From Streptomyces odontomachi (GTDB lineage Bacteria; Actinomycetota; Actinomycetes; Streptomycetales; Streptomycetaceae), in contig NZ_JAMJWG010000011.1 of assembly GCF_024435355.1 (NCBI RefSeq), forward strand, positions 1-64,000: a DNA stretch of 64,000 nucleotides. The letters run 5' to 3'. Positions within the stretch are counted from its first letter, which is position 1, and each line of letters starts with the position of its first letter. The notes under the pieces are model-generated. The model was not told the DNA's origin, made no database searches, and was given only the letters and a program-made list of their open reading frames with translations. The position numbers and the translations under genes were made by a program. Shown in pieces: positions 26,385 through 33,782 of the stretch.

Positions 26385-27746
26385 TCACAAGGACGACATG
26401 CCGTCGGCCAGGGTGGCTGATGCGGACTGCGGGCCCCCGGGCTGCCGGGTGGCCGCGCGCCTGACGCTACACGGCCGCGCTCCGGCGGCGGGTGGCGAGT
26501 GCTGTCCGGCCACCGCTATCGGAGCAGGAGTCACGGCGGGCTGCTCCGGCGCGGCCTGGGCAAGCGCGGCTTCGGGCGGGGCTGCTGACGGCTCCTGCGG
26601 CTGCCGGCGCCGGCGCGTCCATGCTTCGTTGCCGGCGTAGTACAGGAGGTTGATGGTCACGATGGCGGGCGCCACGATGCCGACGGTGCCGGGGAAGTCC
26701 CGCTCCAGGGTGAGCGCCAGGATGATCGCGGTGATCCCGTTCTGCTGGCCCAGGGCCAGGTGGACGAGGTCGGTGCGGGCAAGACCGGGCATCAGCCTGG
26801 GCACGATCAGCAGCGCGATGACCGCTTGGGCACCGAACGCGGCCAGCCCGAGCACCACACCGCGCCACGGCGAGAATCCGCCGACGACCAGCAGCCCCAG
26901 GCCGAACGAGGCGACCAGGAAGGCCACCGGCACCGCCCGGCCGATCACCTTGCGGACCAGGTCGACACGGAGGAAGAGCCCGGCCAGCGCCACCGCCAGC
27001 ATCAGCATCCAGACGGCGGCGACCACCAGCAGTGCCGCCAGCAGAAGCAACGCGGTCACCTCCTGCACCCGGCTTCGACCTGCCGCCTTCGTCCGCCTGC
27101 GCCGCAGCCGACGCGGCAGGAACCAGGCGGCGGCCACCGCGGCGAGCAGCAGCGCGTTCCAGCCGAAGCCCAGGGCGTAGGCCGCCAGGCCGTCCCCGGC
27201 CGGTCCCGTGCTCGGCGCCCCGGAACGGCCGGAGACCTGGTAGGCGAGGACGGAGGCGTAGAGGGTGAGCAGGACGGTCATCGGGTCGTCGAAGGACGCC
27301 CACGCCGACAGCAGCGATTTCGCCCGCGGTGACATGCGATGACGGTTGTTCATCGCGGCCACCGACAGCGGGTCGATCTGGGCGACGGCGATCCCCAGGA
27401 CGAGGTACTCGGGCCGGTGGAACGCCAGCACCATCACGGCGGCGATCAGCGACGCCTTCACCACGACACCGAGGGTGACGGCCACGAGCACGGTGCGCAG
27501 GTCCTGCCGCATCTCGCGCGGCGCTATCTCGTAGGTGCTGCCGAACAGCCCGACGCCCAGCAGCAGTCCGGCCAGGAACAGGTACCAGGAGTGGTCGGTG
27601 AGGCCATCCGGTCTGGTCACCGCCCCTGTCACGAGCCCGAGCACCAACGCGCCCAGCGACCCCGCCACGATTCCGGGTAAGCCGGGTAACAAAGACACCT
27701 GGCCACGGCGTAAGAACCGCGCGCCGAAAGCTGCACTGCGCCGCAT
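26385..27746 (-). CDS. Cation/proton antiporter (CPA superfamily)
   Basis: This protein has about 453 aa from the ATG at 27746, with roughly 12 hydrophobic segments over the first 390 residues. It has the conserved acidic transport region seen in NhaP-type exchangers (Ala-Gln-Ile-Asp-Pro-Leu-Ser and Ser-Phe-Asp-Asp-Pro-Met-Thr-Val). The last ~75 residues are Ala/Pro-rich and cytoplasmic. By family it exchanges Na+ or K+ for H+. It is the first gene of the minus-strand set containing the membrane protein and two ATPases. The start is uncertain: a GTG at 27752 and an ATG at 27815 are also in frame and none has a strong ribosome binding site. Confidence 0.85.
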   Translation of the reverse strand: MRRSAAFGARFLRRGQVSLLPGLPGIVAGSLGALVLGLVTGAVTRPDGLTDHSWYLFLAGLLLGVGLFGSTYEIAPREMRQDLRTVLVAVTLGVVVKASLIAAVMVLAFHRPEYLVLGIAVAQIDPLSVAAMNNRHRMSPRAKSLLSAWASFDDPMTVLLTLYASVLAYQVSGRSGAPSTGPAGDGLAAYALGFGWNALLLAAVAAAWFLPRRLRRRRTKAAGRSRVQEVTALLLLAALLVVAAVWMLMLAVALAGLFLRVDLVRKVIGRAVPVAFLVASFGLGLLVVGGFSPWRGVVLGLAAFGAQAVIALLIVPRLMPGLARTDLVHLALGQQNGITAIILALTLERDFPGTVGIVAPAIVTINLLYYAGNEAWTRRRRQPQEPSAAPPEAALAQAAPEQPAVTPAPIAVAGQHSPPAAGARPCSVRRAATRQPGGPQSASATLADGMSSL

Positions 27747-27827
27747 ATGCACCGCCTGATCCCCCGCCTCGGTGAGTCCACCCCACTTTCCATTGTAGAA
27801 ATGACCCGCCATCACGGGAAGAACGGC

Positions 27828-28118
27828 TCACCGCCCGGCTGAAAACCGACAATCATCCCGGTGGGGGTGGGGAATCCCGTATGCATCGTGGGCCTCATAC
27901 GGAAGCCTTGCCGGTTGGGGATCGTGGGGGTGCCTTGCCGGTTGGGCATCGTGGGGGTGCCTTGCCGGCTGACGGAGCCCGCGGTACCGGATTCGTTGTT
28001 CGGCAACGCGGACGAGCAACGTTCCCAAGCCGCGGGACTGCGGCGCCGGCAGCACGGCGAGCTGCCACAGGGTTCCGGCTTCCTTGGAGACCTGATAGTC
28101 GATGCCGCAGATCGCCAC
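27828..28118 (-). pseudogene. GNAT acetyltransferase remnant with an internal repeat expansion
   Basis: The readable frame holds the acetyl-CoA-binding core of a GNAT enzyme. It has a strand Leu-Trp-Gln-Leu-Ala-Val-Leu-Pro, the pyrophosphate loop Gln-Ser-Arg-Gly-Leu-Gly-Thr, and the following helix Ala-Glu-Gln-Arg-Ile-Arg-Tyr-Arg-Gly-Leu. The N-terminal half of the domain is absent, because an in-frame stop lies a short way upstream. After the helix the expected sequence is replaced by three 9-residue repeats (Gln-Pro-Ala-Arg-His-Pro-His-Asp-x) coded by a 27-bp DNA repeat. It is best read as a decayed gene. Confidence 0.6.
27905..27975. repeat. 27-bp tandem repeat (two full copies and a partial third)
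   Basis: Copies at 27905-27931 and 27932-27958 differ at one base, and a partial copy runs to about 27975. The length equals nine codons, so all copies stay in the frame of the GNAT remnant. Confidence 0.93.
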
Positions 28119-28257
28119 CGGCAGGTCCGCAGGAGTGCATAGCGTTCACCACATACCTCACGGCCATGCGCGCGAACCAGAAGCGCAAACGCAACCTGAT
28201 GCGACTCCTCGACGAGAACGGTCTGTAAGGGCGGCCGGTCCCCGAGGACCCCGGCGG

Positions 28258-29508
28258 TCAGTGCGTCCGGTCGAGGAGGGAACCGATCAGTGTGCGCAGT
28301 TCTCGGACCGGGCCCGGTCGCAGCCCGGCCTGGTCAAGGAGACCGGTGGCCCGGGCGAGGTGGTCGCGGGCCTCGGCCCGGCCGGCCGCCTGCCCGCCGG
28401 CTTCGGCCACAAGTGCCGCCGCGCGGGAGGCGGAGGGGGCGTCGAGCGGCCCGGGCGCCTGAAGGAGTGCGAGCAGCTCGCGGGCGGCCGGGCCGCCGGT
28501 CGCGAGAGCGGCGAGCACCGGGTAGGTCTTCTTGCGTTCCTTGAGGTCGCCGTGGACGGGCTTGCCTGTCGTGTGCGGGTCGCCCCAGATGCCGAGCAGG
28601 TCGTCCACCACCTGGAAGGCCACGCCCAGGTGGCGGCCCGCTTGGTCGAACGCCGCCACGGTCGCGTCCGGTGCGTCCCCCAGTTCGGCACCGAGCGCGG
28701 CGGCACAGCCGAGGAGCGTGCCGGTCTTGTGCTCGGCCATGGTGCGGTAGTCGTCCAGCCGCACGGCGGTCGGCCCGCTCCAGGGCAGCCGCGCGAAGCG
28801 CAGGTCGTCCGCCTGGCCGTGCACCAGCGCGAGCAGCGTGTCGGACAGCCGCCGCACCGCCTGCGCGGTGCGCGGGCCCGGTGTCCGGGCGAGGCACTGC
28901 ACCGCAAGGGCGTGCAGGGCGTCACCGGTGAGAATCGCGGGTCCGATGCCGTAGGCCGACCACATCGCGGCACGCCCGCGGCGGGTCGGATCGCCGTCCA
29001 TGATGTCGTCGTGCAGCAAGGAGAAGACGTGCACCAGTTCGACCGCGACGGCCGCCGGACGGGCGACGAGAGGATCGGCACCGACCGCTTCGGCAGCCAG
29101 CACGGCCAGGGCCTGCCGCAGCCCCTTCCCCTGGGAGGCCGCTCCGTCCGGGGTTCCGGAGGTGTCGCACCAGCCGAGTGCGTACGCCGCCTTCTTGCCG
29201 GTCCATGGGTCGAGCCGGCGGATCGTGTCCACGAGTACGGGGCGCACGAGGCTGCGGCAGCGCGCGAGGGTGTCGGGGACGGGGACGGGGACGGGGACGG
29301 GGACGGGGGTCGGGACCGGGGTCGGGGTCAGTCTCGGGGCCTCGACGGCGGGCGTGGCGACTTGTGTGGAGGGTGCGGTGCCTGGTGTGGCCGATGCGGC
29401 CTGCGGGTGCGGGGTGGTGCCTGGTGCGGCCAGTGCGGCGGCTGGCGGGTGCGGGGCGGTGGAGGCGGGCCCGGTCGGCGGGGAGAAGAGCTGAGTCATG
29501 GAACTCAT
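28258..29508 (-). CDS. Polyprenyl (trans-isoprenyl) diphosphate synthase
   Basis: This 416-aa enzyme has the first Asp-rich motif Leu-Leu-His-Asp-Asp-Ile-Met-Asp, the second Val-Asp-Asp-Leu-Leu-Gly-Ile-Trp-Gly-Asp, and the Lys-Thr / Gly-Gln-Ala-Asp-Asp segments expected for prenyl elongation. It condenses isopentenyl diphosphate with an allylic diphosphate, and the chain length cannot be fixed here. A ~75-residue Pro/Ala/Thr-rich N-terminal extension ends in a Pro-Val repeat coded by a hexanucleotide array. The start ATG overlaps the stop of the upstream TPR gene by 4 nt. No terpene cyclase is encoded nearby. Confidence 0.9.
   Translation of the reverse strand: MSSMTQLFSPPTGPASTAPHPPAAALAAPGTTPHPQAASATPGTAPSTQVATPAVEAPRLTPTPVPTPVPVPVPVPVPDTLARCRSLVRPVLVDTIRRLDPWTGKKAAYALGWCDTSGTPDGAASQGKGLRQALAVLAAEAVGADPLVARPAAVAVELVHVFSLLHDDIMDGDPTRRGRAAMWSAYGIGPAILTGDALHALAVQCLARTPGPRTAQAVRRLSDTLLALVHGQADDLRFARLPWSGPTAVRLDDYRTMAEHKTGTLLGCAAALGAELGDAPDATVAAFDQAGRHLGVAFQVVDDLLGIWGDPHTTGKPVHGDLKERKKTYPVLAALATGGPAARELLALLQAPGPLDAPSASRAAALVAEAGGQAAGRAEARDHLARATGLLDQAGLRPGPVRELRTLIGSLLDRTH
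29275..29304. repeat. Hexanucleotide array (GGGGAC) x5 coding Pro-Val repeats
   Basis: Five exact copies of GGGGAC are followed by degenerate copies up to about 29330. Read from the minus strand they give alternating Pro and Val just before the catalytic domain of the prenyl synthase. Such arrays slip easily, and each unit adds or removes two residues without a frameshift. Confidence 0.93.
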
Positions 29509-30776
29509 CACCACGCATCGACCTCCGCGGTCCTGGCCACCGTACGGGCTGCCGACGGAAGCACGCCGGCGTCGGCGAGCGCGGCGAGACGGCCCGCTCC
29601 GGCCGGTGCGAGGGGCACGTCCGCGGCCGGCGTGCCGTCGCTCCGGTCATCGCGCGGGCCAAGACCAGGGCCAGGGTCGGGCAGCGGACCCACGCCGAGC
29701 TCGGCCGCAGCTTTGTCGACCATCTCCCGGGCGTGATGCAGTCCGATGACCCGCAGCCGGGCACGTAGTTCGGCCAGGTCGGCGGCGGTCCGGGCGGTGT
29801 CGCGACCCAGCCGGGCGAGCGCCTTGGTCAGGCCGAGACGGGCCAGCGCGGTGCCCCGGGGCTCGGCGATCCCCTCGAACTCCGTCAGGGCGTACGCGTA
29901 CGTGTCGCGGGCCTCGGCATAACGTCCGGCACGGTAGAGGACGTTGCCGCGCATCTTGTGGTTGAAGGCGAGCGCGCTGCGCAGGTCCATCGCGCGACAG
30001 GTCTCCTCGGCCTGCGACAGCAGCGACAGCGCCTCCTCGGTGCGCCCGTCGCGTGCGGAGAGCACGTCGGCCATGCCGCGCATCGCCCATGCCCAGCCCC
30101 GCCGGTCGTCGGCCGCGCGGGCCGTCTCGGCCGCCTCCTCGAAGAGGGCGAGAGCCCGGTCGTAGGAGCCGTTGTTGCGGTGCATCTGCGCGATGCCCTC
30201 CAGGGCCCACACCGTGTGCCGGGCCTCACCGCGTCGGCGCGCCTCAGCCAGCAGTTGCTCGTGGAGGCGCTCCACGGCCGCGTAATCTCCCTGTATGCGG
30301 CCCGTCTCGGCGAGTCCGGCGAGGGAGTAGCCGAGGGCCACGACGTCACCGCTGCGCTCGCCCCATTCCGACGCCAGCCGCAGCAGCCGGTACGCCAGCC
30401 GGAACCTTCCCGTCTGCCGGGCCAGCGTGCCGCCGCTCCACAGCGCCCAGGCCATCCCCGCCTGGTCACCCGCCGAACGGGCGGTCCGGTAACTCGACTT
30501 CCAGGCACCATCGGCCTGAGCCGTCCGGCCGAGCCTCCGGTACGCCTCCGCAACGGCGAGCCCGCACCGCGCGGCCTCCCGCAGGTCCCCGGCGGACTCG
30601 GCGGCGCGCAATTCCTCGATACCACGGGCCAGCACGTCGCTGACCGAGGCGTTCACCGAAAGGGACCCGAGCACTCCCTGGTACTCCGGCGCCGAGGCCC
30701 GCCGTGCGCCGTCCGTCTCCGGGGACCGCGAACTCCGCGCCCCTTCGGTCTCCACCTGACTCATGTGGCCGATCAT
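29508..30776 (-). CDS. Tetratricopeptide-repeat protein coupled to the prenyl synthase
   Basis: This 422-aa protein is almost entirely TPR-type helices from about residue 55 to 390 (recurring Ala-Leu-Ala-x-Leu-Glu/Tyr-x-x-Ala patterns, e.g. Ala-Leu-Ala-Leu-Phe-Glu-Glu-Ala-Ala-Glu). The N-terminus is acidic and disordered. There is no DNA-binding or catalytic domain, so it probably scaffolds or regulates a partner. ATG 30776 has AGGAAGAG upstream, and the ATG at 30764 is an alternative. Translational coupling suggests that the prenyl synthase is the functional partner. Confidence 0.8.
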   Translation of the reverse strand: MIGHMSQVETEGARSSRSPETDGARRASAPEYQGVLGSLSVNASVSDVLARGIEELRAAESAGDLREAARCGLAVAEAYRRLGRTAQADGAWKSSYRTARSAGDQAGMAWALWSGGTLARQTGRFRLAYRLLRLASEWGERSGDVVALGYSLAGLAETGRIQGDYAAVERLHEQLLAEARRRGEARHTVWALEGIAQMHRNNGSYDRALALFEEAAETARAADDRRGWAWAMRGMADVLSARDGRTEEALSLLSQAEETCRAMDLRSALAFNHKMRGNVLYRAGRYAEARDTYAYALTEFEGIAEPRGTALARLGLTKALARLGRDTARTAADLAELRARLRVIGLHHAREMVDKAAAELGVGPLPDPGPGLGPRDDRSDGTPAADVPLAPAGAGRLAALADAGVLPSAARTVARTAEVDAW

Positions 30777-31108
30777 CAGACTCTTCCTGCCGGTTGTGCT
30801 GGATGCGACGTGAGGCAAGATGCGGCGGCGGCTGAAGGAGGTTCAGGCAACGGCCCGATTTCCGTCCACAAGCGGACCCTCGTAGTCCTCAGGTACCACC
30901 CCGCCCGGAGGGAAGGCCCACGGCAGGGGCTTGCCGTCCGAGTCCGAAGTGGTGTACCTCCCGCACCGGCGACGCCGACGGGCCGCCGCCGTCGATTGCC
31001 CTGTCTGCCCCATCTCGCTTCGATCACCCTGGCCGGTGTAGCGGACGCCACAGGAATGAATGAGCGAATACGGGAGAGGGGCACTGCCACCTACGGGAAG
31101 GCACCCTT
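30777..31108. other. Divergent region (TPR gene / MFS gene) with a possible small ORF
   Basis: The 332-bp gap should hold two promoters. A minus-strand frame at 30843-31013 (56 aa, Arg-rich, then a Pro/Asp-rich tail) has moderate G/C third-position bias and could be a small gene upstream of the TPR gene. It has only a weak ribosome binding site and no recognised family, so I leave it as a possibility. Confidence 0.3.
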
Positions 31109-32503
31109 GTGACGACGGCTGCACACGATTCACGAGACACGGCTCCGGCGAGCCCCGGAACACGCCGCTTCCTGCGGCGCCTCACGGCTGCCACCGGCGG
31201 CGGTATGTTCATCGACGGGTTCGTCTTCGCCTCGGTGGCGTCGGCCCTGGCGGGCACCGCGATGGCTCGTGATATCGGTGTCACCTCGACGTGGAACTCG
31301 CTGATCTCGTCGTCGACCCTCATCGGCACGTTCTTCGGGGGCCTGTTCCTCGGATACGTCACCGACAGGCTCGGTCGCCGGCCCATGTTCACCATCGATC
31401 TGTCAGTGTTCCTCGGCTGTGCTGTGCTGATGTTCTTCGTGACGGCGGCCTGGCAGGTGTTCGCCCTGGGCCTGGTCATGGGGCTCGCGGTCGGTGCCGA
31501 CTACTCCATCGGGTCGCCGCTGCTCGCGGAGTTCGCGCCCACCCGGAAGCGCGGAAACTACCTCGGCATCCTGGAAATCCTGTGGAACGTCGGCTACGTC
31601 GTCGCGTACCTCATCGGTTACCTGGTCAACACGAACTGGCCTGACGCCTGGCACTACACGCTCGCCGCCAGCACCGTCCCCGCCGTCGTATGCCTGCTCC
31701 TCCGGCACGGCCTGCCCGAATCGCCCCGCTGGCTGATCTCCAAGGGGCGCCACAAGGAAGCCGCCGACATCGTCGAGCAGGACCTCGGGGTGTCGATGGA
31801 CACCGAGGACTGGCGCGACGAGCAGGCCGAGGAGACCCGCTACCGGGAGCTGTTCTCGCCCGACTATCTCCGGCGCACGGTGTTCACGTGCGTCTTCTGG
31901 ATCTGCATCGTCCTCCCGTACTTCGCGCTGACGTTCTTCCAGCCAACCGTGCTCAGGGCGATCGGACTCGGCGGCAGTGCGCTCGCTGGCGCGCTGCTCG
32001 GCACCTTCGTAGCGCTGGTCGGAGCCGCTACGGGGTGGTTCCTGGTCGATCGGATCGGCCGGCGGACCATCCTGATCTGGCCGATGTTCGGTTGCGCGCT
32101 CGCGCTGTTCCTGGTGGCGCTGGGCTCGCTCCTGCCGGTATGGCTCGCGACGGCGTGCTTCTTCGGCTATCTCTTCTCGTACGGGATCATGAGCATCCTG
32201 CCCGGCATCTACCCCGAAGAGGTCTTCCCGACGTCCATACGCACCTCGGGCGTGGGCCTGTCCTCCGCGGCCAGCCGAATCGGCGCCGCGCTCGGTACCT
32301 TCGTGCTGCCGCTCTCCCTCGACCACCTCGGCCTGAGCTGGTCGATGGTGTTCATGGGCGTCGTGTCGCTCATCGGCGGTGTCACGTCACTGATGTGGGC
32401 ACCCGAGACGAACAACGTAGTGCTGACACGGTCCGGCCACCGCCAGGCGGACGGCAAGGGCTGGTGGGTGAAGGGCGCACTGATTCCGCAGCGGCAGGGC
32501 TGA
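31109..32503 (+). CDS. MFS transporter, sugar-porter/metabolite:H+ symporter type
   Basis: This 464-aa protein has 12 predicted membrane helices. The MFS signatures are clear: Gly-Tyr-Val-Thr-Asp-Arg-Leu-Gly-Arg-Arg between helices 2 and 3, the sugar-porter Pro-Glu-Ser-Pro-Arg-Trp-Leu after helix 6, and a repeat Asp-Arg-Ile-Gly-Arg-Arg in the second half. It would take up a sugar, polyol or organic acid with protons, and the substrate is unknown. GTG 31109 has GGAAGG 8 nt upstream. Confidence 0.9.
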   Translation: MTTAAHDSRDTAPASPGTRRFLRRLTAATGGGMFIDGFVFASVASALAGTAMARDIGVTSTWNSLISSSTLIGTFFGGLFLGYVTDRLGRRPMFTIDLSVFLGCAVLMFFVTAAWQVFALGLVMGLAVGADYSIGSPLLAEFAPTRKRGNYLGILEILWNVGYVVAYLIGYLVNTNWPDAWHYTLAASTVPAVVCLLLRHGLPESPRWLISKGRHKEAADIVEQDLGVSMDTEDWRDEQAEETRYRELFSPDYLRRTVFTCVFWICIVLPYFALTFFQPTVLRAIGLGGSALAGALLGTFVALVGAATGWFLVDRIGRRTILIWPMFGCALALFLVALGSLLPVWLATACFFGYLFSYGIMSILPGIYPEEVFPTSIRTSGVGLSSAASRIGAALGTFVLPLSLDHLGLSWSMVFMGVVSLIGGVTSLMWAPETNNVVLTRSGHRQADGKGWWVKGALIPQRQG

Positions 32504-32918
32504 CCTGCACAGGGGCCGGCTCTTCGGTCCCGGCGGGCTCTCCGGCGCCGGCGCGCCCCCGTCCCCTCAACTGATCCCGGAGAGACGGACACGGAGCAAA
32601 GCGCCGCCATGGTCTCGAGACGCGCCGTGCGCCTGAAGGAACGCGGCTGCTGCAAATACGCCCCAGGGTATGAACCTGCGCAGGTCCGACCGCGAGGGAA
32701 GGCAGTGATCAGAGGCGGTGCAGGTCCTCGCGGGACCTGGCGGAGGGCGGGGGATGTGGGGCAGGGGAACAGGGGAAACCACCGAGCGTTGGTCAACTGG
32801 TGATTCAGATGATCTTCAGTTGAAAAGGGCAAGCCTCACTTCGCCTAGCGCAGCTTGCGGTCCTGCCTGCCACAGTTGGGCTGCGGCGACTTCTTGCGCT
32901 TGGTGCCTCGTGCATCCG
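32504..32918. other. Intergenic stretch between convergent genes with a hairpin
   Basis: No gene is supported in these 415 bp. A perfect 7-bp stem with a 5-nt loop (32721-32739, CAGGTCC...GGACCTG) could end transcription from either side. A second, looser inverted repeat (TCAACTG / CAGTTGA) lies at about 32792-32822 in a locally AT-rich part. Confidence 0.4.
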
Positions 32919-33470
32919 TCAGCTTTGGGGCACCTCCGGTGCGAGGCGTGCGATCGTCTCGGCGAACAGCCGCTGATCGGCCGTGTAGTAACGGGTACGG
33001 ATCCACCAGAGCGCGAAGAACTGGCGCTGCGTCGGTGTCGTCAGCGCGATCAGCAGCTCCCGCTTAACGGCCTCATCCCGCTCCGACAGCACCACACCCC
33101 GGGCGTTGGCTGCATAGGCGACGGCAAAGTCCTTGAGCCGTTGTGAGGGCCAGCTACCGGCGTATGTGAAGGCGTTGTCGACCATCCATCGTGTGGCGTC
33201 GTCGAGTTGCTGTAGCCACCGTTCTCGCTCCCCCTTCACCCGGTCCCGAAGGCTGCGACTCCAGTCGGAATCGTCCACCGGGGTCTGCTCCAGGAGCGTG
33301 CATGTCGCCAAGACCGTCATCAGATGTGTGCCGAAGGTGTCGCGTGCGGCATGGGCCTCGCCAATCCGCTTCTTGCGGGCGTCCAGCCGGGGGGTGGCGA
33401 CCAGGCCAACGGTGATTGTGGTGACCAGGGCGGTGATGGTGGCCGCCAGGAGGGTCCACAGGAGGTTCAT
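32919..33470 (-). CDS. Small membrane-anchored protein of unknown function
   Basis: This 183-aa protein has an N-terminal membrane helix (residues 3-29). A basic juxtamembrane Arg-Lys-Lys-Arg and a helical cytoplasmic domain follow, with no known catalytic residues. The ATG at 33470 is preceded by GGGAG at a slightly long distance. It lies at the left end of the defence island and may or may not belong to it. GC content here is lower than in the surrounding metabolic genes. Confidence 0.65.
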   Translation of the reverse strand: MNLLWTLLAATITALVTTITVGLVATPRLDARKKRIGEAHAARDTFGTHLMTVLATCTLLEQTPVDDSDWSRSLRDRVKGERERWLQQLDDATRWMVDNAFTYAGSWPSQRLKDFAVAYAANARGVVLSERDEAVKRELLIALTTPTQRQFFALWWIRTRYYTADQRLFAETIARLAPEVPQS

Positions 33471-33782
33471 GGCACAACATGCTCCCGTATCGGGCAGGAA
33501 GTCCTGGGCGGTTGGCCCGGGTGGCTTGTCAGCTTGGCGACAGGTCCCAGGAGCCGATGACAAGGTTCCGCGAAGTTGGGCTCCAGATAGAGACTTAACA
33601 TCTGCCGAGCGGCTTCTCGCCCCAATTGGTCTTGTGATTGTTCGGCTTGCGAGGGCCCTGCTCCACAGATCACCGTCTGCGCACGAATACCCGTTGCCCC
33701 GAGACCAGTGGGCATCCGTGCGTAGGCTGAGCTGAGCCAGGCAGAACCTTCAAAGGTTGCTCGTAGCCGCTGCCGGAGTAGA
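33471..33782. other. Intergenic stretch without a supported gene
   Basis: These 312 bp separate the small membrane protein gene from the DUF262 gene. Base composition is lower in GC than the window average and no frame shows coding bias. I see no strong hairpin. Confidence 0.4.

Noticed and set aside
27861..28142. Repeat-containing region considered as a CRISPR array
   Set aside because: The repeats are 27 bp and directly adjacent with no spacers, so it is a coding tandem repeat.
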